In this document: positions 7,032 through 15,678 of the stretch, piece by piece | Numbering within the stretch: the first letter of the stretch is position 1 | How the letters are laid out: every line of letters starts with the position of its first letter | From: CADCWK01 sp035944555 | GTDB taxonomy: Bacteria > Chloroflexota > Chloroflexia > Thermomicrobiales > UBA6265 | NCBI GenBank assembly: GCA_035944555.1 | Contig: DASZAY010000003.1 | Span: 62,001 to 126,000, forward strand | Reading direction: 5' to 3' | DNA length: 64,000 nucleotides | Program-made: the position numbers and the translations under genes | Notes under the pieces: generated by a model | Told to the model about the DNA's origin: nothing | Database searches by the model: none | What the model saw: the letters and a program-made list of their open reading frames with translations, nothing else

Positions 7032-8423
7032 TCAGCCCGTGAAGCGGCCGTCCGGATCGTAGGTGGCGCGGGTGGCGCTGATGTGCGCCCAGGCAGCGGC
7101 TGGGTAATCGCCCCGGATCGCCTCCTCTGAGAGGTCATCGCCGGATGAGACGAAGTTCGGGAAGCGGCCAGAGACAGTGTGTGGCGCGAGGGCGGCGCGG
7201 AGCCGGCCCAGCCCGCCGAGAGTCGCCGCGGCACTCTCGGGTCCCATCGGGACGCCAAGCGCATAGACGAGGTACGACGCGTCATGACGGTTAGCGATCG
7301 CCGTTTCCGGATTCGCGTGGCGATTGGCACCGTCGATGTGACGGATGTCGATCATGATCAGCGGGCAGTCAGCGCTCGGACCCGCGACGTCAAGCAGGGC
7401 CGCGACTGCCTGCGGATCCAGATCGCGCAGCAACATGGTGTTCGACAGGTGCGGCATCGGCTCCTCCGGGTCGTTGGCGATCCGGTCGCTCTGCTCCCAG
7501 GGCAGCACGCCGAAGGTGTCAACCAGGACGGTGCCGAACGCGCGGGCCGGGGCGATCAGTCGCTCGCCCTCGGCGTGCGCCCCCGTGTGGCAAGCGCGGA
7601 TGGCGACGGCGTGCAGGCCGCGCATGGGCTCTGGGACGACCGGGGCCATCGGGAAGCGCATCAGCGTGACGGAGGAGGTGACGCTCTCCGGCAGCGTCGC
7701 CGACCACTCGGCGAAGGCCGGCAGGATCGTCGCGGCCTCGGCCATCGGGTAGAGCGTCATGCCGGCGAAGACGGTGCGGACCGAGACGAGCTCGAACTCC
7801 ATCGCCGTGACGACACCAAACGCGCCCCCGCCGCCCTTCATCGCCCGGAACAGGTCGGCGTACTCGGTGGCCGTAGCGACGATCTGCTCACCGGCCGCCG
7901 TGACCAGCTCGATCCGGGTGACTCGGTCGGCGGCGAAGCCGTAGCGGCGGGCCAGCGAGCCGGTGCCGCCGCCGAGGGTGTACCCGACGACGCCGACGGT
8001 CAGCGAAGACCCGCTGAGCGGGGCGAGGCCGTGAGGCGCGGCGGCCCGGGCGACGGCGCCCCAGCGGGTGCCGGCCTCGACGCGGGCGGTCCGGCTGGCC
8101 GGGTCGATCGTGACACCGGTCATGCGTGACGTGTTGATCAGCAGGCCGCCCTCGCGGGCCTGGCGGGCACCGTGGCCGGTCGCCTGGACGGAGACGCGGA
8201 GGTCGTTGACGGCCGCGAACCGGACCGCCGCGACGATGTCCTGCGCGGATTCCGGCAGGACGACGACGGCTGGCTGGTGGGCGACGGTGACATTGAACCC
8301 GGCGTGGGCGGCGGCGAACCCGTCGTCTCCGGGCAGCAGGACGGTGCCCCGGATGCGCTCGCGCAGGACCATGGTCGTGGCGCGGAACGTGTCGATGGTG
8401 TCGTGACGGTCGATCGTACTCAT
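7032..8423 (-). CDS. FAD-linked oxidase, berberine-bridge-enzyme-like (PCMH/FAD_binding_4)
   Basis: Flavoprotein oxidase or dehydrogenase with the PCMH FAD-binding domain over roughly residues 35-215: PAVVVLPESAQDIVAAVRFA, then the ATGHGARQ loop, whose His is the usual covalent FAD attachment residue, then LGGGTGSLARRYG and MKGGGGAFGVVTAMEFEL. A substrate domain follows, and the C-terminus (TYDPDGRFTG) matches the short BBE tail, YDPxxRF. No second flavinylation cysteine was noted, so attachment is probably by His alone. Start ATG at 8423 has GGAG upstream. No signal peptide is seen. Substrates in this family range from sugars to alkaloids and cannot be predicted here. Confidence 0.9.
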   Translation of the reverse strand: MSTIDRHDTIDTFRATTMVLRERIRGTVLLPGDDGFAAAHAGFNVTVAHQPAVVVLPESAQDIVAAVRFAAVNDLRVSVQATGHGARQAREGGLLINTSRMTGVTIDPASRTARVEAGTRWGAVARAAAPHGLAPLSGSSLTVGVVGYTLGGGTGSLARRYGFAADRVTRIELVTAAGEQIVATATEYADLFRAMKGGGGAFGVVTAMEFELVSVRTVFAGMTLYPMAEAATILPAFAEWSATLPESVTSSVTLMRFPMAPVVPEPMRGLHAVAIRACHTGAHAEGERLIAPARAFGTVLVDTFGVLPWEQSDRIANDPEEPMPHLSNTMLLRDLDPQAVAALLDVAGPSADCPLIMIDIRHIDGANRHANPETAIANRHDASYLVYALGVPMGPESAAATLGGLGRLRAALAPHTVSGRFPNFVSSGDDLSEEAIRGDYPAAAWAHISATRATYDPDGRFTG

Positions 8424-8548
8424 GGGAGGGCCTCTCCAGGATGGCGCCCGCGCCGGTATGGTCCGGCGCGGGCTCTGCGATGTGGTTCGCGCTGAGAGAC
8501 GCCCAACCCACGAGCCGGGTTCCCAACCGGCACTATCCCGGGGCCGCG

Positions 8549-8923
8549 CTACCGGAACATGCCACGAAGGATGAGATCGTGGGCCTGGTGCGCCTTGTCG
8601 GCGCCCCGGAACTCGAACTCGAAGGCCTCGTGTCCCGCGCGCATCTCGACCTTGGACGACCCGAAGAACCCACGCCCCGTCAGCAGTCCGCTCTCATCCT
8701 CGGTGGCGATCGAGGTGATCCGGCCGAACGGGATGGAGATCATCGAGCGGTTCTTCCGGGCGAATGCCTTGTCGTAGACGATCACCCGCTGCGAGGAGAT
8801 GCCGAGGAACCCGGTCCCGCCACCCTTCATATCGAACACGCCCAGGACCTGCTCGCCCGGGAGCATCGCCGCCTCGATCTTCTGGAACTGCTCGCGCTTG
8901 TCGAAATACGGACCGTTCTGCAT
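8549..8923 (-). CDS. Bacterial PH-domain (bPH) protein
   Basis: A 124-residue cytoplasmic protein consisting of little more than one bacterial pleckstrin-homology-like domain. The central pattern is typical: EQVLGVFDMKG, then TGFLGISSQRVIVYDK, then SMISIPFGRITSIATE, with a strand VEMRAGHEAFEFEF before the closing helix (DKAHQAHDLILRG). Such proteins are small, widespread and of unknown function. It stands alone between the FAD oxidase and a divergent methyltransferase. There is no membrane segment or signal. Confidence 0.75.
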   Translation of the reverse strand: MQNGPYFDKREQFQKIEAAMLPGEQVLGVFDMKGGGTGFLGISSQRVIVYDKAFARKNRSMISIPFGRITSIATEDESGLLTGRGFFGSSKVEMRAGHEAFEFEFRGADKAHQAHDLILRGMFR

Positions 8924-9129
8924 CGAATGCTCCCTCGTGTCTCAGTCGCTCGGTAGCTCAATAACCCGGGGCTGCGGAGGGACGGACGACCGTCCCGGGA
9001 CCGCGGCGTACGAGGCTGTTCCGACGGCGGGAACAATGTCCGACGGGACCGCGGCCGGACCGGGATCGGGTACGCTCATCCGGACGACCTGCTCCCGCCC
9101 TCATTCCGCCCCGGAGGCGACTCCGCCCG

Positions 9130-10191
9130 ATGTCCACCGACTCCCCCACCCGGGCCACGGTCCTGATCTCGGCTGATCCCGACTACCTCGGGGCCGCCGC
9201 GGCGGAACTGCGAGCGACCTACCCCGGCGCCACCGTCCACCCGTTCGGCCCCGACGCGGCCCGGGTGACCGGTCTGCCGGCTGATCTCACCGCGATCGCG
9301 GAGCAGTTCCGCACTCGTCCGGTCGTCTTCGTGCGCCACCTGATGGCCGAGCGGACCCTGCTGGCGACCGGGGCAGTCCGGCGGGACAAGCGCGCCGTCA
9401 GCAAGGCCGTCCTCGATCTGCTGGAGGGGGAGTCCGCCCCGACGGCCAACGGCGAGACCGATCCCGCGCTGGCGCTCCAGGTCTGGGTATCCGGTGAGTC
9501 GCCACTCCAGTACGGCACCGAGGAACTCTGGCATCACCTCGCCGACGAGCTCGGCCGACGGGGGACAACGGTGCGCCGGTCCGGCACCGCCCGGACGCTC
9601 GGCCTGTGCATCGGGACGGACGGGGTCTCGGTCGGGCTCAATGAGCCGCTGCCCAGCTACGCCGACTGGCCCGGTGGCCGCATCCGGCTGCGGAAGGACC
9701 CGGACCAGGTGTCGCGGGCCGAGTTCAAGCTGGAGGAGCTGCTCGCGCTGGGCGTGATCGAGCTGCCAGCCGACGGGCTGGCCGTCGATCTCGGCGCGGC
9801 TCCCGGCGGCTGGACGCGGATCCTCCGCCGGGCCGGTCTGCCCGTCGTCGCCGTCGACCCCGGTGCGCTCGACGACCGCCTCGCCGGCGACCCGGGGATC
9901 ACCCACGTCGCGACGACCGCCGGGCCGTTTCTCGCCCGCGTCGGCGACCCGCTGGCGGTCGTCGTCAACGACATGCGGATGATCCCGGCAATGTCGGTCG
10001 AGCTGATGCTGATGGCCTCGCGCCACGTCCGGCCCGGCGGGCTCGGGGTGATGTCGCTTAAGCTGACGCCCTACCACGCACTGGAGACGGTCGACCGGGC
10101 GCTGGCGGATCTGCGGCAGGCCTGGGAGGTCGTCTTCGTCCGGCAGCTGTATCACAACCGCAACGAGGCGGCGGTGGTCCTGCGGCGGTAG
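9130..10191 (+). CDS. RlmM/FtsJ-like SAM-dependent rRNA 2'-O-methyltransferase
   Basis: Rossmann methyltransferase with the FtsJ/RrmJ-type motif I VDLGAAPGGWTRIL, preceded by RKDPDQVSRAEFKLEELL, where the Lys of the K-D-K-E tetrad typical of 2'-O-methyltransferases is found. The motif IV region reads VVVNDMRM, and SLKLTP holds a later catalytic Lys. About 200 residues precede the catalytic domain, as in RlmM (23S rRNA C2498), which joins a THUMP-like half to an FtsJ half. The 353-residue length fits RlmM. Exact target nucleotide is inferred. The gene is monocistronic, 145 bp before the Ada/AlkA gene. Confidence 0.8.
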   Translation: MSTDSPTRATVLISADPDYLGAAAAELRATYPGATVHPFGPDAARVTGLPADLTAIAEQFRTRPVVFVRHLMAERTLLATGAVRRDKRAVSKAVLDLLEGESAPTANGETDPALALQVWVSGESPLQYGTEELWHHLADELGRRGTTVRRSGTARTLGLCIGTDGVSVGLNEPLPSYADWPGGRIRLRKDPDQVSRAEFKLEELLALGVIELPADGLAVDLGAAPGGWTRILRRAGLPVVAVDPGALDDRLAGDPGITHVATTAGPFLARVGDPLAVVVNDMRMIPAMSVELMLMASRHVRPGGLGVMSLKLTPYHALETVDRALADLRQAWEVVFVRQLYHNRNEAAVVLRR

Positions 10192-10336
10192 CCGGGCGCT
10201 CCGGGAGCGTTGGTGGCTTCGGCCGGCAGGGTAGCCCTGTCCGCAGCAACTTGCCACCTGACCCCTCCCATTTTCATCTCACAACCATGTCCGAAAACCG
10301 CCAGACATACAGCCTGTCCGGGCGGATACTGACGAC

Positions 10337-11806
10337 ATGGAACACGACGCCGACACCCTGTACCGCGCCTACCGCACCCGCGACCCCCGCTTCGATGGCC
10401 GGGTGTTCGCTGGCGTCCGGACCACCGGGATCTACTGCCGGCCGGTCTGCCCGGCCCGGCTGCCCCTGCGTGAGAACATGACGTTCTTCCCGACGGCCGC
10501 CGCCGCCCAGTCGGCAGGCTATCGCCCCTGCCTGCGCTGCCGGCCGGAGGCATCGCCGGACCTCGCCGGGTGGCGCGGGACGTCGCCGGTCGTCGCCCGG
10601 GCGCTGGCCCTGATCGATGAAGGACTCCTGGAGGACGCCGCCATCGAGGACCTCGCTGCCCGGGTCGGGGTCAGCGACCGGCAGCTGCGGAGACTGTTCC
10701 GCGAGTACCTCGGCGCGACTCCCGTCACCGTCGCCCAGAACCGGCGGATCCTGCTCGCCCGCCAGCTGATCGGCCAGACGGATCTGGGGATGGCGGACAT
10801 CGCGATGGCGTCCGGGTTCGGCTCGGTCCGACGCTTCAACGAGACCTTCCGGCAGCTGTTCGGCCGGCCACCAGGGGAGCTGCGGCGGCACCGCGCGCCG
10901 GTAGCGGCAACGGAAACGACGCCAGGGACCGACCTGACCGTCACCCTGCCCTACCGGCCGCCCTACGACTGGCCGGGGATGCTGGCGCGGCTGGGCCGGA
11001 CGATGATCCCGGGACTGGAGGCGATCGATGGCGACGGGTACCTCCGGGCCGTCCGGTTCGGCGACACCGCCGGCGCGATCATCGTTCGTCCCGCGCCCGG
11101 CCGGCGCCGCGGCGATGGTCTCCAGTTGACGGTCGCGGTTCCCCGGCTGGACGTGCTCCCGCGACTGATCGCCCGGACCCGGCGCCTGCTCGACCTCCCG
11201 GCTGACCCGGACGCGATTGGCGCTGCGCTCTCCGAGGATCAGGCCCTGGCGCCGCTGATCGCCGCGCGACCCGGGCTCCGGGTCCCGGGTATGTGGGACC
11301 CGTTCGAGCGCGCCGTCCGGACGACCCTTGGGGACGATCCGGTGGCGCTCGGGTGGCTGGTCGCATCGGCCGGCCCGCCCGTCCCACCCGAGTGTGTGGC
11401 CTGGACGCTGTTGCGCAACGCCTTTCCTACCCCGGACGAAATTCTTGCCCGGCTGGGACGGGGCACCGGGGACGGGCAGCCCGGTGTCCCCGCGTTGCCA
11501 GGTGCGCTGCCTGCCCTGGCCCGTGCCGCGATTGCCGACCCTCGCCTGTTCGATGGGGTGGCCGATCGGGTCGCGGCGCGGCTCGGGGCGGTGCCGGGGA
11601 TCGACCCGGACCTCGCCCGGACCCTCGCCACCCGGCTGGCCGATGAGACCGATGTTCTGGACCCGACCGATCCCGCCTTGCTGTCAGCAGCCCGCGCGGC
11701 CGGGATCCCGGGCGGATCACCCGCCGCGCTGGCCGACCACACGCGCGCATGGAGCCCGTTCCGCACCTACGCCGCGGCCCATCTCCTCGCCGCCGCCGAT
11801 CCCTGA
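10337..11806 (+). CDS. Ada-type methyl-sensor / AraC regulator fused to AlkA-like DNA glycosylase
   Basis: Three modules in 489 residues. Residues 1-75: Ada zinc domain with C34, C38, C65 and C68 (GIYCRPVC and CLRCRP); the first Cys accepts a methyl group from DNA phosphotriesters in Ada. Residues 80-180: AraC/XylS helix-turn-helix (IEDLAARVGVSDRQLRRLFRE, MADIAMASGFGSVRRFNETF). Residues about 200-489: AlkA N-terminal domain and HhH-GPD glycosylase, ending in WSPFRTYAAAHLL as in AlkA. The hairpin that is normally L-P-G-I-G-P-W-T-A reads VPGIDPDLART, and the likely catalytic Asp lies in LDPTDPALL. It should both activate the adaptive response and excise 3-alkyladenine. The MGMT gene follows in the same operon. 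Confidence 0.9.
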   Translation: MEHDADTLYRAYRTRDPRFDGRVFAGVRTTGIYCRPVCPARLPLRENMTFFPTAAAAQSAGYRPCLRCRPEASPDLAGWRGTSPVVARALALIDEGLLEDAAIEDLAARVGVSDRQLRRLFREYLGATPVTVAQNRRILLARQLIGQTDLGMADIAMASGFGSVRRFNETFRQLFGRPPGELRRHRAPVAATETTPGTDLTVTLPYRPPYDWPGMLARLGRTMIPGLEAIDGDGYLRAVRFGDTAGAIIVRPAPGRRRGDGLQLTVAVPRLDVLPRLIARTRRLLDLPADPDAIGAALSEDQALAPLIAARPGLRVPGMWDPFERAVRTTLGDDPVALGWLVASAGPPVPPECVAWTLLRNAFPTPDEILARLGRGTGDGQPGVPALPGALPALARAAIADPRLFDGVADRVAARLGAVPGIDPDLARTLATRLADETDVLDPTDPALLSAARAAGIPGGSPAALADHTRAWSPFRTYAAAHLLAAADP

Positions 11807-11858
11807 TCGTCCCGGAGCCCGCCCGCCTGACCACCGACTGACCGAATTGAGGACGACA

Positions 11859-12575
11859 ATGTCCACGACCGACCCTAACCGCCTCACCACTCGGAACCCC
11901 GTAGCCGTTACCTCGTCCGTGTCGATGCCAGGCCTGATCATGGAAGGCGATCCTGTGACCCCGATCAAGCGCAATGCTGTAAGTGATGCCCCCGAAGACG
12001 AATTGCCCGCCCTGCCGGATCCGGTCCGGTTGACGCTGGCGCGCTACACCGCGCCGTTCGACGAGCTTCGCCTGGTGACCGACGAGCGCGACGCACTGCG
12101 CTGGCTGTCCATCGGCACGGACGAGACACCGCTCCGTGCGGGAATCGGGCGCCGCTACCCTGGCGTCCCGCTGGGCGAGGGGCAGGTGCCCGCACCGATC
12201 AGGGACGCGCTGGACCGGTACTTCGCTGGCGACCCGGCGGCCCTGGAGCGGGTCGACGTCGCCGCGGCCGGGACGCCCTTCCAGCGCCGGGTCTGGGCGG
12301 CGCTCCGGCGGATCCCGGCCGGCCAGACCGCGTCGTACCGCGACATCGCGACCGCGCTCGGCAACCCCATGGCGGTCCGCGCCGTCGGCGGAGCCAATGG
12401 TGCCAACCCGGTCGGGATCGTCGTTCCCTGTCACCGGGTGATCACCCACGACGGCCTGATCGGCGGCTACAGCGGCGGGCTGGAGCGCAAGCGGTGGCTG
12501 CTGGCCCACGAGGGGTACACGGGCAAGGGCGTGGGCGTCGCCCAGGCGCCGCTCGTGACGGACCGACTCACATGA
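11859..12575 (+). CDS. ogt: Methylated-DNA-protein cysteine S-methyltransferase (MGMT/Ogt)
   Basis: Suicide repair protein that removes O6-alkyl groups from guanine. The invariant acceptor motif PCHRV is present with C191 in IVVPCHRVI, preceded by the DNA-binding helix-turn-helix segment IPAGQTASYRDIATALG and the Arg-finger region AVRAVGGANGANP. I chose ATG 11859, which has GAGGA 5-6 nt upstream; the frame is open further back only inside the previous gene. The first 45 residues are not conserved family sequence, and a start at 11928 or 11940 is conceivable. It lies 52 bp after the Ada/AlkA gene and overlaps the next gene by four bases, so the repair genes are co-expressed. Confidence 0.93.
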   Translation: MSTTDPNRLTTRNPVAVTSSVSMPGLIMEGDPVTPIKRNAVSDAPEDELPALPDPVRLTLARYTAPFDELRLVTDERDALRWLSIGTDETPLRAGIGRRYPGVPLGEGQVPAPIRDALDRYFAGDPAALERVDVAAAGTPFQRRVWAALRRIPAGQTASYRDIATALGNPMAVRAVGGANGANPVGIVVPCHRVITHDGLIGGYSGGLERKRWLLAHEGYTGKGVGVAQAPLVTDRLT

Positions 12576-13534
12576 CGACGGCCGCCTCGTCGTCGGCCAG
12601 CGCTCCCGGGTTCAACCAGACCAGCGTCCTGGTCCAGTTCATCCTGCTGGCACTGGTCTGGGGCTCCAGCTTCCTGTTCATGCGCGTCGCGGCTGACGGG
12701 GTCTCGGCGCCGCAGATCGTGCTGGCCCGGGTCGGGTTCGGCGCGGTCGCGCTCTGGGTGATCCTCGCCGTCACCCGGCAGCGGTTCCCGGCCAGCCGGG
12801 CAGCGTGGGGGCACCTCGCCGTCGCTGGCGTCGTGTTCTGCGTCGTGCCGTTCCTGCTGTTCGCCTGGGCCGCCGGGCAGATCGCGTCCAGCCTGTCCAG
12901 CATCTACAACGCGACGACCCCGCTGATGACGACGCTGGTCGCCTTGGCGGCCCTGCCGTCCGAGCGGCTGACCGGGCCACGGCTCGCCGGCCTGTTCGCC
13001 GGGTTCCTCGGCGTGATCATCGTGCTCGGGCCGTGGCAGGGGCTCGGCGGCAGCAGCCTGCTGGCCCAGCTGGCCTGCCTCGCCGCCTCAGCCTGCTACG
13101 GCGTCGCGCTGGTCTACATCCGCCGGTTCGTCGCCCCGCTGAAGCTCGGCGCGATCCCGGTCGCCGCGACGCAGGTCACGATCGCCGCTGCCATCATGCT
13201 CGTCCTCGCGCCGGCGATCGCCATCGAGCCGGTCGACCTGGACTGGTCCATCGTCGCCAGCCTGCTCGCGCTCGGCGTGCTCGGGACCGGCGTCGCCTAC
13301 GTCTGGAGTACCAACACCAACTTCGCCTGGGGGGCGACCAACGCCTCGACCGTCACCTACCTGATCCCGCTGGTCGGCGTGACGCTCGGGGTACTCGTCC
13401 TCGGCGAGCACATCACCTGGAACGAGCCGGTCGGCGCGCTGGTCGTCGTCATCGGCATCCTGTTGACGCAGGGGCGGCTGGATCGCTGGCTGCCCTCCGG
13501 TCGAATGCGGCCCGCGAAGGAGCTGTCCCGATGA
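12572..13534 (+). CDS. EamA/RhaT-family (DMT superfamily) transporter
   Basis: Ten-helix drug/metabolite transporter of 320 residues with two EamA repeats. The first begins LLALVWGSSFLFMRVAADGV, the classic W-G-S/T-x-F motif; the second starts near LAQLACLAASACYGVALVYIRR. The start ATG shares ATGA with the stop of the MGMT gene, indicating translational coupling. Substrates in this family are metabolites such as amino acids or nucleosides and cannot be predicted. Its place in an alkylation-repair operon is unusual and may mean export of a reactive metabolite. Confidence 0.92.
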   Translation: MTTAASSSASAPGFNQTSVLVQFILLALVWGSSFLFMRVAADGVSAPQIVLARVGFGAVALWVILAVTRQRFPASRAAWGHLAVAGVVFCVVPFLLFAWAAGQIASSLSSIYNATTPLMTTLVALAALPSERLTGPRLAGLFAGFLGVIIVLGPWQGLGGSSLLAQLACLAASACYGVALVYIRRFVAPLKLGAIPVAATQVTIAAAIMLVLAPAIAIEPVDLDWSIVASLLALGVLGTGVAYVWSTNTNFAWGATNASTVTYLIPLVGVTLGVLVLGEHITWNEPVGALVVVIGILLTQGRLDRWLPSGRMRPAKELSR

Positions 13535-14409
13535 CGATGTCCACCCGTATCGCCCCGCCCGACCAGGTCGCCCGCGCCACGGCTTTCCGGGATCTGCATC
13601 GCGCCGGCGGACTGATCCTGCCCAACGCCTGGGACGCCATCTCGGCGCGCGTACTGGGGGCGGCCGGTTTCCCGGCCGTCGCCACGGCCTCGGCGGCGAT
13701 CGCGTTCGCCCGCGGCTACGCCGACGGTGAGCACATCACCCGGGACGAGATGCTGGCCGAGGTGGCACTGGTCGCCCGGCAACTGACCATCCCCGTCTCG
13801 GCCGACGTGGAGGCGGGCTACGGCCCGAGCCTCTCCGATGTCGAGGCGACGGTCGCCGGGGTGATCGCCGCCGGTGCGGTCGGGATCAACCTCGAGGACG
13901 CGCTCCCGGCCGGACCGCCGCCCGGCGCGACGGGCCCATTCAGCGCGCTTTGGCCGGTCGAGGAGGCTGCCGCTCGGGTCGCCGCCGCGCGGGCCCGGGC
14001 TGACCGGGACGGCCTGCCACTGATCATCAACGCGCGGACGGACGTCTTCCTGCTGGGTCTGGGTGCGAGCGACGACGAGCGCCTCGCCGTCGCCACTGAG
14101 CGGGGCCGGGCGTACCTGGCGGCCGGCGCCGATGTCGTGTTCGTGCCGGGCGTCCGGGATGAGGCGCTCGTCCGGCGGCTGGCCGGTGCGATTGGTGGCC
14201 CGATCAGCCTCCTGGCCGGCCCGGGAACGGGATCGGCGGCGGAGCTGTTCGCCGCCGGCGCCTGCCGGATCAGCACCGGACCCCACCTCCTCCTTTCGGC
14301 GATGGGTCACCTGCGCCGGGTCGCGACCATGATGCGGGACGACCGCTCCTTCGCCGCCTTTGACCACGACCACCTGTCGTTCGGCGAGGCCGACGCGTTC
14401 TTCGCCTGA
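13531..14409 (+). CDS. Isocitrate lyase / PEP mutase family enzyme
   Basis: TIM-barrel C-C or P-C bond lyase of 292 residues. Family landmarks are LILPNAWDAISARVL near the N-terminus, PVSADVEAGYGP (Mg-binding region), VGINLEDA and LIINARTDVFL. The catalytic loop K-[KR]-C-G-H of isocitrate lyase is absent, so it belongs to the PEP mutase/oxaloacetate hydrolase-like branch, whose members act on 2-oxo acids such as oxaloacetate or 2-methylisocitrate. The start overlaps the transporter stop by ATGA at 13531-13534, making it the last gene of the Ada-MGMT-EamA operon. True substrate unknown. Confidence 0.9.
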   Translation: MTMSTRIAPPDQVARATAFRDLHRAGGLILPNAWDAISARVLGAAGFPAVATASAAIAFARGYADGEHITRDEMLAEVALVARQLTIPVSADVEAGYGPSLSDVEATVAGVIAAGAVGINLEDALPAGPPPGATGPFSALWPVEEAAARVAAARARADRDGLPLIINARTDVFLLGLGASDDERLAVATERGRAYLAAGADVVFVPGVRDEALVRRLAGAIGGPISLLAGPGTGSAAELFAAGACRISTGPHLLLSAMGHLRRVATMMRDDRSFAAFDHDHLSFGEADAFFA

Positions 14410-14593
14410 GTCGCCGTGAGCGGGCTGCTGCCCCGTTCGTTGTGCCTGACTCGTCCCGTTCTGCGTCCTGTTGAATGGGTAGGATCATGTATTCCGGGAG
14501 GTCTGACCGGCAGATACATTGGGTCCTGCCGGATCTTCCCGCATCAATGGCCGCTCCCTCGCGCATTGCGGGAATCCGGGTCAGGAGTGCCCT

Positions 14594-15421
14594 ATGGCCA
14601 CCCCCACTTCCGCGCCTGTCCCCGATCTCGCCGCGATCAAGCAGCGACAGCAGCAGATGTGGTCGGCCGGCGATTTCGCCGAGGTTGGCAGCCGGCTGGT
14701 GATCGTCAGCGAATGTCTCTGCGAGGCCGTCGACCTGCGGGCTGGCGCGCGCGTCCTCGACATCGCGACCGGGAGTGGCAACACGGCGCTGGCCGCCGCC
14801 CGCCGGTTCGCCGATGTGGTGGCGGTGGACTACGTCCCGGAACTCCTCGAGCACGGACGGAACCGGGCCCGTGCCGAGGGCCTGGCGGTGGACTACCGCA
14901 CCGGTGACGCGGAGCGGCTGGAGTTCCCCGACGCGTCGTTCGACGTCGTGCTTTCGACGTTCGGGCAGATGTTTGCCCCGGACCAGGAGCAGGCGGCGCG
15001 CGAGCTGCTGCGGGTCTGCCGGGCCGGCGGCCGGATCGGGATGGCCAACTGGACCCCGGACAGTTTCGCCGGTGAGGTCCTGCGCACGATCGGGTCGTAC
15101 GTCCCGCCGCCGGCTGGCGTCCGTTCTCCCATGCAATGGGGCACGGAAGAGCGGCTGGTCGAACTGCTTGGGGATGGCGTCAGCGAAATGACGGTCAACC
15201 GGCGGGACTTCGTGTTCCGGTTCCGCTCGCCGGAGCACTGGCTGGACTTCTTCCGGACTTGGTTCGGCCCGACCAACCGGGCGTTCGCGACGCTCGACGC
15301 GACGGGGCAGGACGCGCTCGCCCAGGACCTGCTCGCGCTGCTGCGGGCGGCCAACCGGTCCGATGATGAGACGCTGGTCGCGCCGAGTGCGTATCTCGAG
15401 GTCGTCGCGGTCCGGCGCTGA
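14594..15421 (+). CDS. UbiE-like class I SAM-dependent methyltransferase
   Basis: A 275-residue methyltransferase with motif I VLDIATGSGNTALAAAR, the acidic motif II end VVAVDYVPELLEHGR, motif III region GDAERLEFPDASFDVVLSTFG and a post-III LLRVCRAGGRIGMANW. These match the Methyltransf_11/25 (UbiE/COQ5-like) group acting on small molecules. ATG 14594 has AGGAG at 14583-14587; an in-frame ATG at 14519 has none. The C-terminal 100 residues (HWLDFFRTWFGPTNRAF) are common to a group of uncharacterised relatives. It follows the alkylation operon by 184 bp and is probably separately transcribed. Substrate unknown. Confidence 0.88.
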   Translation: MATPTSAPVPDLAAIKQRQQQMWSAGDFAEVGSRLVIVSECLCEAVDLRAGARVLDIATGSGNTALAAARRFADVVAVDYVPELLEHGRNRARAEGLAVDYRTGDAERLEFPDASFDVVLSTFGQMFAPDQEQAARELLRVCRAGGRIGMANWTPDSFAGEVLRTIGSYVPPPAGVRSPMQWGTEERLVELLGDGVSEMTVNRRDFVFRFRSPEHWLDFFRTWFGPTNRAFATLDATGQDALAQDLLALLRAANRSDDETLVAPSAYLEVVAVRR

Positions 15422-15678
15422 GGCCGGGCGCGGCGATCGGGCCTCGCCGGAGCAGGCTACGGCTTACCTGCTATACTCCCCGGTCGATGATCCGGCCCGT
15501 TCCGGGATGGCTGGGCTGTGCCCGGCGACCAGCCCGGCGCCGACCGCCCGGACGCTCCGGCGAGTTTCTATCGCGCCATCCGGCACCATGTCCCTGCGCC
15601 GACCGGCCGCCCCCGTCCCCGGGTTCTCCCCGGCGAGGCACGCGGTCCCGCCCGGCCGGGATGAGAGGCACACCTCCG

